Position numbers and translations under genes: made by a program
Shown: piece after piece, positions 54,460 through 63,239 of the stretch
Position numbering within the stretch: the stretch's first letter is position 1
Layout of the letters: every line of letters starts with the position of its first letter
The notes under the pieces: model-generated
What the model saw: the letters and a program-made list of their open reading frames with translations, nothing else
Database searches by the model: none
Told to the model about the DNA's origin: nothing
From: Geothrix fermentans DSM 14018
GTDB lineage: Bacteria > Acidobacteriota > Holophagae > Holophagales > Holophagaceae
Length of the DNA: 64,000 nt
Direction: 5' to 3'
Assembly: GCF_000428885.1 (NCBI RefSeq)
Contig: NZ_AUAU01000011.1
Span: forward strand, 59,190-123,189

Positions 54460-56685
54460 ATGAGCCAGCTCGTCTTCGACCCCAGCAAGGTGATGGACAT
54501 CGACTACACGAAGCGCACGGAGTACCTCGACCGGCTCGAGGCCCTCCGGGCCGGGATGCGCACCCTCAAGGAGGTGCCCTTCCACCCCAGCCTGCCGGAC
54601 AAGGGCTACACCAACCGCACGCTCTACGTGAACGTGGACTCCCTGGAGGTGAAGGAGAAGCCCGTCACCCAGCAGATGAAGGATGTCTTCATCGGCGGGC
54701 GCGGGTTCGGCCTCTACCAGCTCTGGAACGCGGTGAAGCCCACCACCCGCTGGAACGATCCCGAGAACGAGATCGTCATCAGCCCCGGGCCCGTGGCCGG
54801 CATGACCCAGTACGCAGGCACCGGCAAGTCGCTGGTGGTGAGCCTCTCGCCCCAGACGGACATCCCCATCGACTCCAACGTGGGCGGCTTCTACGGCCCC
54901 CTGCTGAAGTTCTCGGGCTTCGACGGCCTGGAACTCCAGGGCAAGGCCGCCAAGGACGTCATCCTCTTCGTGGACGGCGTGAAGGGGATCATCCGCCTCG
55001 AGGAGATCGAGGGCGGGCCCGAGGACAGCCACGTGCTGGCGGAACTGCTCACGCACCTCTACGCCGAGGGCGAGAAGGACCTGCCCAACGTCTCCGTGGT
55101 CTCCACCGGTGCGGCGGCGAAGCACAGCCTCATCGGCATGCTGAACTTCTCCTTCTACGACCGCCGCCGCAAGTGCGTGCGCTTCAAGCAGGCGGGCCGG
55201 GGCGGCATCGGCACCGTGTTCCGGGACAAGCGCATCCGCGCCCTGGTGGTGCGCGGCCCCAAGGTCGCGGGCGACATGAACCACCCGGTGGACCCCGAGA
55301 CCATCGCCAAGACCGGCATCAAGTACCACAAGGAGATACGCGAGAACGACGGCAGCCAGTGCATGATGCGCCGCAACGGCACGGCCCACATCGTGGAGAT
55401 CATGGACGCCTACGACCTGCTGCCCGTCCACAACTTCCAGTACGGCTCCCACGCCGACACGCACAAGATCGACTCCGCCTACTGGCAGCAGCGCTGCACG
55501 CAGGCCACCGTGGACGGCTGCTGGTACGGCTGCTCCATGGCCTGCGCCAAGGGCGCCGACGGCCTCGTGCTCAGGACCGGCCCCTACCAGGGGGACATGG
55601 TGACGGTGGACGGCCCCGAGTACGAGAACGCGGCGGGCCTGGGTTCCAACTGCGGCGTCTTCGACCCCGACTACCTGCTGGAGCTGAACTTCTACTGCGA
55701 CACCTACGGCATCTGCACCATCACCTGGGGCACGCTCACGGCCTTCGTGATGGAGTGCTACCAGCGCGGCATCCTCAACAAGGAGCGCACCGGCGGCCTG
55801 GAGATGACCTGGGGCAACGCCGAGGCCGACCTCGAGATGATGCACCAGCTGGCCCGCGGCGAGGGCTTCGGCAAGATCGCCGGCATGGGCGTGAAGAAGA
55901 TGAAGGAGTACCTCATCAAGCAGGGCTGGGGCGACCCGCAGCTCATCAACGACATCGGCATGGAGAACAAGGGCCTCGAATACTCCCAGTACATGTCCAA
56001 GGAGTCCCTGGCCCAGCAGGGCGGCTACGCGCTCACCAACAAGGGCCCCCAGCACGACGAGGCCTGGCTGATCTTCATGGATATGGTGAACAAGCAGATC
56101 CCCACCTTCGAGGACAAGGCCGAGGCGCTCTACTACTTCCCCCTCTTCCGCACCTGGTTCGGCCTCAACGGCTTCTGCAAGCTGCCCTGGAACGACGTGG
56201 TGCCCGCGGACAACAGCTCTCAGCCCGAGGCCCACAAGGTGCCCGAGCACGTGCAGAACTACGTGGACCTCTTCAGCGCCACCACGGGCGTGAAGATCGA
56301 CAAGGAGGAGCTGATCGTCCAGTCCGCCAAGGTCTACAACTTCCAGCGCGTGTTCAACATCCGCATGGGCAAGGGCCTGCGCGAGCACGACGCGGCGCCC
56401 TACCGCTCCCTGGGCCCCGTGACGAAGGAGGAGTACGAGTCCCGGGCCGAGCGCTACGACCAGCAGATCATCACCGAGATGGGCCTCGACCCCGCGGGCA
56501 AGAGCACCGAAGAGAAGATGGCCCTCCACCGCACGTGGCGCACGGACCGTTTCTCCAAGCTCATGGACAGTGTCTATGCCCGTCGCGGCTGGACGTCCAA
56601 CGGCGTGCCCACCCTGGCGCGTCTCAAGGAGCTGGGTCTCGACGCCTTCCCGGAGGTCGTCGAAGTCGTGAAGCAGCACCTCTAG
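54460..56685 (+). CDS. aor: tungsten-dependent aldehyde:ferredoxin oxidoreductase family enzyme
   Basis: A 741-residue enzyme, ~50 residues longer at the N-terminus than typical AOR (the core begins at NRTLYVNVD). Family features include FIGGRGFGLYQL, the pterin-binding GGFYGPLLKFSGFDGLELQG and AGRGGIGTVFRDKRIRALVV. The cluster site is Cys354-x3-Cys358-x3-Cys362 (DGCWYGCSMAC), with a distal Cys573 (GFCKLPW); the usual first gap is two residues. AORs oxidise aldehydes to acids using tungstopterin and ferredoxin. Tungstate importer, ferredoxin and a ThiS/MoaD-like gene flank it. The substrate is unknown and the enzyme may belong to a distinct subfamily. Confidence 0.9.
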   Translation: MSQLVFDPSKVMDIDYTKRTEYLDRLEALRAGMRTLKEVPFHPSLPDKGYTNRTLYVNVDSLEVKEKPVTQQMKDVFIGGRGFGLYQLWNAVKPTTRWNDPENEIVISPGPVAGMTQYAGTGKSLVVSLSPQTDIPIDSNVGGFYGPLLKFSGFDGLELQGKAAKDVILFVDGVKGIIRLEEIEGGPEDSHVLAELLTHLYAEGEKDLPNVSVVSTGAAAKHSLIGMLNFSFYDRRRKCVRFKQAGRGGIGTVFRDKRIRALVVRGPKVAGDMNHPVDPETIAKTGIKYHKEIRENDGSQCMMRRNGTAHIVEIMDAYDLLPVHNFQYGSHADTHKIDSAYWQQRCTQATVDGCWYGCSMACAKGADGLVLRTGPYQGDMVTVDGPEYENAAGLGSNCGVFDPDYLLELNFYCDTYGICTITWGTLTAFVMECYQRGILNKERTGGLEMTWGNAEADLEMMHQLARGEGFGKIAGMGVKKMKEYLIKQGWGDPQLINDIGMENKGLEYSQYMSKESLAQQGGYALTNKGPQHDEAWLIFMDMVNKQIPTFEDKAEALYYFPLFRTWFGLNGFCKLPWNDVVPADNSSQPEAHKVPEHVQNYVDLFSATTGVKIDKEELIVQSAKVYNFQRVFNIRMGKGLREHDAAPYRSLGPVTKEEYESRAERYDQQIITEMGLDPAGKSTEEKMALHRTWRTDRFSKLMDSVYARRGWTSNGVPTLARLKELGLDAFPEVVEVVKQHL

Positions 56686-56700
56686 AAAAAGAGGAAGATT

Positions 56701-56770
56701 CACCACCAAGACACCAAGACACCAAGAACTTCAATAAAGCCTTTCTTGGTGCCTTGGTGTCTTGGTGGTG
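56701..56770. repeat. palindromic intergenic element C
   Basis: Left arm caccaccaagacaccaagac and eight more bases (56701-56728) pairs with the right arm (56743-56770) at 27 of 28 positions around a 14-base loop. It lies 15 bp after the oxidoreductase stop. Strong enough to act as a terminator or RNA-processing hairpin. Confidence 0.92.
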
Positions 56771-56817
56771 ATCCGTTTCCTTTTGCTTCCGATACGATGC
56801 AGGATCGAGGCGCTGCG

Positions 56818-57015
56818 ATGATCATGGTCAATGAAGAGCCCCTGGCCTGGCACGAGGGCATGACCGTGCGGGACATCCTCCGCGCCCGGAACTACCGCTT
56901 CCCTCTGCTCGTCATCCACGTGAACGACGCGCTGGTGGCGAAGGGGGACTACGACACCACCACGGTGCCCGACGGCGCCGTGGTGAAGGTCATCCACCTC
57001 ATCAGCGGGGGCTGA
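56818..57015 (+). CDS. ThiS/MoaD-like sulfur-carrier protein
   Basis: A 65-residue ubiquitin-fold protein ending in the Gly-Gly pair (HLISGG) needed for C-terminal thiocarboxylation. Strand pattern and length (NEEPLAWHEGMTVRDILR at the start, VPDGAVVKVIHL at the end) fit ThiS/MoaD. Position after the tungsten enzyme suggests it supplies dithiolene sulfur for tungstopterin, as MoaD-like proteins often do beside AOR genes. The ATG at 56818 has GAGG eight bases upstream. The last 14 bases overlap the convergent kinase gene. Confidence 0.85.
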   Translation: MIMVNEEPLAWHEGMTVRDILRARNYRFPLLVIHVNDALVAKGDYDTTTVPDGAVVKVIHLISGG

Positions 57016-58783
57016 CTCCCGCGCTGGGCATCAGGGGCAGGTAGATCCGGAACCGGGCGCCCCGCCCGGGCTCGCTCGCCACCTCCATGCGGCCGTCTCC
57101 CTCTTCCACCATGGCCTTCAGGGAGGAGAGGCCCAGGCCCGTCCCCTGCCCGGCGGGCTTGGTGGTGAAGAAGGGATCGAAGATCCGCGCCAGGGTGTCC
57201 GGGGCCATGCCGATGCCCGTATCCGTCACCTCCAGCAGGGCCATGGGCGTGTCCTCCATGCCCACGCCGGTCCGGACTGTCAGGACGCCTCCATCGGGCA
57301 TGGCATCCCGGGCATTGACTACGAGGTTCACCACCATCTGCTCGACCCGGAGCATGGAGCTCTGGACGGTCATCCCCACCCCCGGCGCGGCTTCGATGCA
57401 GAGATCGACAGACCGGGGGAGGAGGAGCCGCAAGGTCCCCTCCATGCCCTTGATCACGGTACTCAGATCCAGGAAGCAGAGGTGCTCTTCCTCCCGGCGG
57501 GCGAATCCCATCAGGCGGGTCGTCAGGCGCGCGGCCCGGTCGGCCGCCATGGTGATGCGATCCAGGTCTTCCGGCCCCCCAGCCCCATTCTCCAGTTTGA
57601 GGGCCGCGAGTTCAGCCGATTGCTTCACCGTGCAGATCAGGTTGTTGAGGTCATGGGCCAGCCCGGCTCCGATCATGGCAAGGGTGTTCATGCGCTCCGC
57701 CCTAAGCATCGTGTCCTGGGCCCGTTTCAGGGCCTGAGTGCGGCTTTGGACGCGTGCCTCGAGGGACCTTCGCGCGGCTTCGAGATCCTCAATGGCCTGA
57801 ATCTGCCGCAACAGCAGGAGCGAGACCATCGCCAGGAAGATCACGATGCCCTCCCGACTTGCGGCGCGGGGGGTCCAAATCAGCAAGAACCCCAGAACCG
57901 CCACGGCGCCCGCAACCGGCAGGTAAGGCAGGAACCTCCCCAGCCGCGCTCCCATCAGTTCCTCTCGCCCATCAGTCCGCGTCTCCAGACTCGACCATGC
58001 GGCGAGTCCCTGGAAAACCGGAATCCCGCCGGCCAGAGGGGCCCATCGCTCGAAAGCAGGTTCCGGCGGCAGGCCCATGAGGGTCCAACAGGAGATGGCG
58101 GCCACCCACATGAGGGTCGAGGCCCCCAGCCACCCCAGGACGGGGCGGAAACGGTTTGACGGATAGGAGGCCTTGAACACCAGGCCGCCGCCAAGCAGGG
58201 CCAGGTTCATGTAGTCCACCATGACCCGCGCACTCAGCTGCCGGAGGCCGGACCGCAGCGTCCCGTGGGCATCCAGCATCCAGAGCAGGAAGAGCACAGA
58301 AACCGCGAAGAGCAGGCCATCCAGGAGGCGGCGGCGGAGAATCGGCCCCTGGGAGACTCCCGTCGGGAGACTCAGGACCCCTGCCAGGACCAAGGCCCCC
58401 GTTCCCAGGGTCAGCAGATCACAGGCGGTCGAGGCTCCCTGGGGAAGCCGCCCCAGGATCTGCAGAAAGTTGATCAGGAGGTTGGGGACTTCCAGAAGCG
58501 CAGAGGCCGCAAGCAACCCCCAGGCAAGGCGCTCGTCCTGGCGGGCCTTCCAGGCACGGTAGGCGAGGCTTGCGCCGGCCATCGCCGCCAAACCGAGGTA
58601 GGCCAAAGGCCAGAGGCGCCCCCGAGTGCCGGGCGGAACGCTCAGGTGCGCCAGAGTCGCGACCGCCCATGTGCCCAGCATCACCGCCCGAGCCACGGTC
58701 GCCCATCCAGGGGGAAAGCCGTCCGTAAGGCTGGGCGTGAGGACCGGAAGGCGCCCCAGAGGCTGGGTCGCGGGCTTGGGCAA
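57002..58783 (-). CDS. membrane-bound sensor histidine kinase, paralogue 1
   Basis: A 593-residue kinase. I choose the TTG at 58783 because GAGG lies five bases before it and the paralogue upstream has the same GAGG-N5-TTGCCC arrangement; an ATG at 58924 overlapping the previous stop is the alternative. Residues ~25-330 contain about ten hydrophobic helices with no extracellular domain of note. HisKA has the phospho-acceptor in GAGLAHDLNNLICTV, and the HATPase shows VVNLVVNARDAMPDGG, DTGIGM, FDPFFTTKP and GTGLGLSS. There is no receiver and no response regulator beside it. Confidence 0.85.
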   Translation of the reverse strand: MPKPATQPLGRLPVLTPSLTDGFPPGWATVARAVMLGTWAVATLAHLSVPPGTRGRLWPLAYLGLAAMAGASLAYRAWKARQDERLAWGLLAASALLEVPNLLINFLQILGRLPQGASTACDLLTLGTGALVLAGVLSLPTGVSQGPILRRRLLDGLLFAVSVLFLLWMLDAHGTLRSGLRQLSARVMVDYMNLALLGGGLVFKASYPSNRFRPVLGWLGASTLMWVAAISCWTLMGLPPEPAFERWAPLAGGIPVFQGLAAWSSLETRTDGREELMGARLGRFLPYLPVAGAVAVLGFLLIWTPRAASREGIVIFLAMVSLLLLRQIQAIEDLEAARRSLEARVQSRTQALKRAQDTMLRAERMNTLAMIGAGLAHDLNNLICTVKQSAELAALKLENGAGGPEDLDRITMAADRAARLTTRLMGFARREEEHLCFLDLSTVIKGMEGTLRLLLPRSVDLCIEAAPGVGMTVQSSMLRVEQMVVNLVVNARDAMPDGGVLTVRTGVGMEDTPMALLEVTDTGIGMAPDTLARIFDPFFTTKPAGQGTGLGLSSLKAMVEEGDGRMEVASEPGRGARFRIYLPLMPSAGVSPR

Positions 58784-58923
58784 GGGAACCTCGTCTGGAT
58801 TTGGGCTGAGGGTAGCAGGAAGTCCCGGCCCCGAAGGAAGGCCTCCGGAGCCCGCCCGGCGGATGGTGATCTTCGGCACAGCCCCCAGAACCGAGCCCCG
58901 GGGGGCTCCGAAGGGCCTCCGCA

Positions 58924-60672
58924 TCAGGCCACGGACACCCGTGGCAGGAAGATGCTGAACCGCGATCCCCGACCCAGCTCGCTGGTCACCTCCATGCGCC
59001 CTCCATCCTCCTCCACCAGCGCCTTGAGGGAGGGAAGCCCAATGCCTGTGCCCTTCCCAGGTGCCTTGGTGGTGAAGAAGGGGTCGAAGATGCAGTCGAG
59101 GGTCTCCGGGGTCATGCCGATGCCGGTGTCCGCAACTTCCAGCATGACCATCGGCCTGTCCTCCATGCCCACACCGGCCCGGACTGTCAGGACGCCTCCA
59201 TCGGGCATGGCATCCCGGGCATTGGCCACGAGGTTCACCACCATCTGCTCGACGCGGAGCCGCGAGCTCTGGACCACCAGGCCCGTACCGTCGGCGGCGT
59301 CGATGCGCAGCTCCACGGAGCGCGGCAGGATGAGCCGCAGGGTCGTCTCCAGCCCCTTCACCGCCGCGCCCAGATCCAGGGAGGACAGATCCTCCTCCTC
59401 CCGCCGGACGAAGCCCATGAGACGGCTTGTGAGGCGCGCGGCCCGGTCCGCCGCCCCCGCGATGCGGTGGAGTTCCTCGGGCCCCGGATGGCCGCCCTCT
59501 CCCAGCTTCAGGACGGCCAGCTCCGCCGAGCTCTTCACGGAGCAGAGCAGGTTGTTGAGGTCGTGGGCCAGGCCCGCCCCCATGAGGGCGACGGTGTTCA
59601 TGCGCTCCGTCCTGAGCAGGGTGGCCTGGGCCTGTTCCAGGGCCCGGGTCCGGTGCCGGACGCGGTCCTCCAGCGTGCGTCGCGCCGCCTGCAGGTCCTG
59701 GATGGACTGAAACTGGCGGAGCAGGAGGAGCGCCACCATGGCCAGGAAGATGGCAAAGGCGCCCCGGGTGGCGTTCCCCGGCGCCAGGGCGAGCAGCCCG
59801 GCCAGGACGCCGATGGCGATGGCCACGGGCAGGTAGGGAAGCAGCCGCACGGCCCGCCGCTCGGAGCCCGGCGCCGCCAGGGCCTCCTCCACCGGCCGGG
59901 GGGACCAGGCCGCCAGGCCCTGGAAGAGCGGGATGGCGCCGGCCAGGACGATCCAGCCCTGGGTGGCCACCACGGAAGGCAGGCCCGCCAGGGCCCAGCA
60001 GGACAGCGCGGCGAGCCAGGCCAGGGCCGAGGCTCCGAGCCATCCGAGGGGCCCCCGGATGCGCCCCGGATCGTAGGACGTCATGAAGACGATCCCGCCC
60101 CCCAGCAGGGCCGCATTGAGGTAGGCCACGAAGACCCGGAACCCCATGCCCCGGTCCGCGGCGCGGAGGCTGCCCTGGACGCCCAGCACCCAGAGCAGGA
60201 AGAGCACGGCCACGGCGAAGATGAGGCCATCCTGAAGCCGCCGCCAGAGGAAGCCGCGGGACTCCTGGGCCCGGGGGAAGGCCAGGACCCCCGCCAGCAC
60301 CAGGATGCCGGTCGCCAGGCTGAGCAGGCCCGGCAGCCCCGCCGCCCGAGGGACGTCCCAGCCCCGGCTCAGCGCATGGGTGATGGCCAGGTTCGGGACC
60401 TCCAGCGCCGTGGAGGCCGCCAGCAGCCACCAGGCCGGGCGGCTCGGGCCGGGCTCGGCCCAGGCCCGGCGGGCCAGACTTGCCGTGGCCAGGAGCTCCA
60501 GGAGCGCGTAGCTCAGGGGCCAGACCGCCATCCGTCCCCCGGGGGCGAGGGCCGCATGGACGGCGGCGACGCCGATCCAGACGGCCACCAGGACCGTCCG
60601 GGCGGTCATCGGCAGGGGCTGGGAGGCCGCCGGATCGCCCCGGCGGGAAACGGGAAGGAGTTGCCCGGGCAA
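58924..60672 (-). CDS. membrane-bound sensor histidine kinase, paralogue 2
   Basis: A 582-residue kinase built like its downstream neighbour: about ten membrane helices (residues ~25-330), then HisKA (GAGLAHDLNNLLCSV) and HATPase (VVNLVANARDAMPDGG, DTGIGM, FDPFFTTKAPGKGTGIGL). The TTG at 60672 is preceded by GAGG at five bases. The kinase halves of the two genes are nearly identical at DNA level in places, e.g. around 57279 and 59173, whereas the membrane parts have diverged. No cognate regulator is encoded in the window. Confidence 0.85.
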   Translation of the reverse strand: MPGQLLPVSRRGDPAASQPLPMTARTVLVAVWIGVAAVHAALAPGGRMAVWPLSYALLELLATASLARRAWAEPGPSRPAWWLLAASTALEVPNLAITHALSRGWDVPRAAGLPGLLSLATGILVLAGVLAFPRAQESRGFLWRRLQDGLIFAVAVLFLLWVLGVQGSLRAADRGMGFRVFVAYLNAALLGGGIVFMTSYDPGRIRGPLGWLGASALAWLAALSCWALAGLPSVVATQGWIVLAGAIPLFQGLAAWSPRPVEEALAAPGSERRAVRLLPYLPVAIAIGVLAGLLALAPGNATRGAFAIFLAMVALLLLRQFQSIQDLQAARRTLEDRVRHRTRALEQAQATLLRTERMNTVALMGAGLAHDLNNLLCSVKSSAELAVLKLGEGGHPGPEELHRIAGAADRAARLTSRLMGFVRREEEDLSSLDLGAAVKGLETTLRLILPRSVELRIDAADGTGLVVQSSRLRVEQMVVNLVANARDAMPDGGVLTVRAGVGMEDRPMVMLEVADTGIGMTPETLDCIFDPFFTTKAPGKGTGIGLPSLKALVEEDGGRMEVTSELGRGSRFSIFLPRVSVA

Positions 60673-60729
60673 GTGTGCCTCGTGGTGGGTCCCCAAAGCT
60701 TAGCGGATCCCGGTCCCGAGGCGGATCCC

Positions 60730-62244
60730 TCAGAGCTCGAGGGTGATGCCCTGGGCCAGCTCTACCTTGCCGCTGAAGTTGATGGCGCTGGTCTGGCGGC
60801 GCATGTAGGCCTTCCAGGCGTCGGAGCCGCTCTCCCGGCCGCCGCCGGTCTCCTTCTCGCCCCCGAAGGCGCCGCCGATCTCCGCGCCGCTGGTGCCCGT
60901 GTTCACGTTCGCCAGGCCGCAGTCGCTCCCCGCCACCGAGAGGAACAGCTCGCTCTCCCGCTGGTCATTGGTGATGATGGCGCTCGAAAGCCCCTGGGGC
61001 ACGCCATTCTGGAGGGCAATGGCCTCCTCGATGGTGCGGTAGGGCATGAGGTAGAGCACCGGGGCGAAGGTCTCCTCCTTCACGATGGGCAGGTTCCCGG
61101 GCACTTCCGCGATGCAGGGCGTGATGTAGCAGCCGCCGGAGATGGGCAGCTTCTCGCCGCCCGTGAGGATCCGGCCCCCCTGGGCCTTCACGGTCCCGAT
61201 GGCGGCCAGCATGGTCTCCACCGCGCCGGCGTCCACCAGGGGGCCCATGAGGATCTCGTCCCGGCGGGGGTCGCCGATGGGCGTCTTCCCGTAGAGTTCC
61301 AGCAACCGGTCGCGGAAGGTCCCGTAGATGGACTCGTGGACAATGACGCGGCGGGTGGAGGTGCAGCGCTGGCCCGAGGTCCCGATGGCGCCGAAGTAGA
61401 TGGAGCGCAGCGCGATATCCAGGTCGCCCTTCTCGCTGACGATCACGGCACCGTTGCCGCCCAGCTCCAGGATGTGGCGGCCGAAGCGCTCCTGCACCAG
61501 CTTGCCCACGTGCCGCCCGCCGGGCACGGAACCCGTGTAGGACACCAGCGCCACCCGGGGATCCGTGTTGATGAGGTCGCCGATCTCGCTGCCCTTGCCG
61601 ATGGCCAGGCTGCAGATGGCGGGGTCGTAGCCGAAGCTCCGGAGCACGTTCTCGGCGATCTTCGTGCAGGCGATGGCCGTGAGGGGCGTCTTGGAGGAGG
61701 GCTTCCACAGCACCGTGTCGCCGCAGACCAGGGCCAGGGCCGTGTTCCAGCTCCACACCGCCACGGGGAAGTTGAAGGCCGTGATGACGCCCACCACGCC
61801 GAGGGGGTGCCACTGCTCCTGCAGGCGGTGCTGCCTCCGCTCGCTGGGCATGGTGAGGCCGTAGAGCTGCCGGGAGAGGCCCACGGCGAGGTCGCAGACA
61901 TCGATCATCTCCTGGACTTCGCCCAGACCCTCGCGCAGGGTCTTGCCCATCTCCAGGGTGACCAGCTCAGCCAGGGCCGCCTTGTTCCGGCGCAGCTCAT
62001 CGCCCAATGCCTTCACCACCTCGCCGCGCTTGGGCGCGGGCACGAGCCTCCAGGAAGCGAAGGCCGCATGGGCCTTGGCCAGGATGGCCTCGAACTCCTG
62101 GGGGGTGACGTTGGCGACGGTGGCCAGGGCCTCGCCCTGGATGGGAGAGACAACCTTCTGGGCCTTCCCGCTGCCCGTCCACTCACCCGAGAATCCGCCC
62201 GGGTTCACATCCGCAATGCCCAGCGACTTCAGGATCTCCTGCAT
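60730..62244 (-). CDS. ALDH7-type aldehyde dehydrogenase
   Basis: A 504-residue NAD-dependent enzyme close to antiquitin/alpha-aminoadipic semialdehyde dehydrogenase. The active Cys is in GTSGQRCTSTRR, the Glu in LELGGNGAVI, and the cofactor region PLGVVGVITAFNFPVAVWSWN is characteristic of ALDH7. The ATG at 62244 follows GGAGGTGGGCC. In bacteria this enzyme acts in lysine catabolism or removes reactive aldehydes. A LysR regulator is transcribed divergently 90 bp away and probably controls it. Confidence 0.88.
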   Translation of the reverse strand: MQEILKSLGIADVNPGGFSGEWTGSGKAQKVVSPIQGEALATVANVTPQEFEAILAKAHAAFASWRLVPAPKRGEVVKALGDELRRNKAALAELVTLEMGKTLREGLGEVQEMIDVCDLAVGLSRQLYGLTMPSERRQHRLQEQWHPLGVVGVITAFNFPVAVWSWNTALALVCGDTVLWKPSSKTPLTAIACTKIAENVLRSFGYDPAICSLAIGKGSEIGDLINTDPRVALVSYTGSVPGGRHVGKLVQERFGRHILELGGNGAVIVSEKGDLDIALRSIYFGAIGTSGQRCTSTRRVIVHESIYGTFRDRLLELYGKTPIGDPRRDEILMGPLVDAGAVETMLAAIGTVKAQGGRILTGGEKLPISGGCYITPCIAEVPGNLPIVKEETFAPVLYLMPYRTIEEAIALQNGVPQGLSSAIITNDQRESELFLSVAGSDCGLANVNTGTSGAEIGGAFGGEKETGGGRESGSDAWKAYMRRQTSAINFSGKVELAQGITLEL

Positions 62245-62277
62245 GGCCCACCTCCGATGGTCCATTAGTACATTTTT

Positions 62278-62287
62278 ATTGATCAAT
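62278..62287. promoter_or_regulatory. palindrome in the ALDH7/LysR divergent region
   Basis: attgatcaat is a perfect 10-bp palindrome in an AT-rich patch; repeated gattca/attcat motifs follow (62290-62333). A LysR-type binding region is plausible here. Confidence 0.35.
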
Positions 62288-62333
62288 GACGAAATTCATT
62301 CGATTCACATGCTTCATGAGTACGATTCATGGC

Positions 62334-63239
62334 ATGGACCCCCTCCTCGACCTGCCCCAGCTCCGCACCTTCTACACCCTCGCCCAGGTGGGCAGCTTCA
62401 CCGCCTGCGCCCGGCGCCTGGGCCGCACGCAGTCGGCCGTGAGCCACGCCATGGCCAAGCTGGAGGACCTGACCGGCGTCCCCCTCCTGGACCGCCGGGG
62501 TCGGGGCCTCCGCCTCACGGAGGAGGGCCGGCGCCTCTACCAGGCCTGCGAGCAGGCCTTCGCCACCCTCGACGCGGCGGCGGAGGACCTGAAGCGCCAC
62601 CAGACCCAGGCCCGGGGCCGGCTCCGGGTGGGGGCCACGGTGGAGTTCGGCAGCAGCATCCTCATGCGCCATATGCAGCCCTTCCTGGCGGCGAACCCCG
62701 ACCTGGAGATCGACTTCACCCTCAGCCATGACCTGGTGGGTCCCCTGCTGAGGGACGACCTCGACCTCGTCATCGACTGCGTGGACCACCCCCTGCCCGC
62801 CCTGAAGAAGTCGCCGCTCTTCCGCGAGACCTACGTGGTGGCCTGCGCCCCCGCCTTCCGCAAGGCCCACCGCCTGCGCGTGCCTGCGGACCTCTCCCGC
62901 TGCCCCGTCCTGTCCCTGGACAAGGGCGGCGCCTGGTGGAACCGCTTTCTCGTGGCGGTGCCGGACCGGGACCAGCCGCACCTGGACCGCTTCATCGCCG
63001 TGAACCACGTCCGGGCCATGATCCATGCGGCCGTGGAGGGCATGGGCGCCTTGCTCGCCCCGCGCTACGCGGTGCTGGAGGAGCTGGAGCGGGGCGATCT
63101 CGTGGCCCTCTTTCCCGCCATCCGCCCCGCCGAGGACCGCTTCTCCATCTACCAGAAGAAGGTGAAGGCCGGCCAGGAGAAGCAGCGCCTCCTCACGCGC
63201 TACCTCCAGTCCCTCAGCCCCGAGGAGTTCGGGTCATGA
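62334..63239 (+). CDS. LysR-type transcriptional regulator
   Basis: A 301-residue regulator. The winged HTH occupies residues ~8-65 (LAQVGSFTACARRLGRTQSA, then VSHAMAKLEDLTG), and the two-lobed effector domain follows from ~95 (RLRVGATVEFGSSILMRHM). The start is uncertain: ATG 62334 gives the canonical N-terminus, with in-frame ATGs at 62286 and 62316 and no clear ribosome site. Divergent placement suggests control of the ALDH7 gene in response to an aldehyde or related metabolite. Confidence 0.88.
   Translation: MDPLLDLPQLRTFYTLAQVGSFTACARRLGRTQSAVSHAMAKLEDLTGVPLLDRRGRGLRLTEEGRRLYQACEQAFATLDAAAEDLKRHQTQARGRLRVGATVEFGSSILMRHMQPFLAANPDLEIDFTLSHDLVGPLLRDDLDLVIDCVDHPLPALKKSPLFRETYVVACAPAFRKAHRLRVPADLSRCPVLSLDKGGAWWNRFLVAVPDRDQPHLDRFIAVNHVRAMIHAAVEGMGALLAPRYAVLEELERGDLVALFPAIRPAEDRFSIYQKKVKAGQEKQRLLTRYLQSLSPEEFGS

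Noticed and set aside
51820..56770. Possible CRISPR repeats in the tungsten region
   Set aside because: The repeated words are in inverted pairs within each gap, not direct repeats with unique spacers, and no cas gene is present.
57002..60430. A single 1142-residue minus-strand frame spanning both kinases
   Set aside because: Only the last ~590 residues are real kinase; the first part is a Pro/Gly/Ala/Arg shadow of the neighbouring kinase read in another frame.
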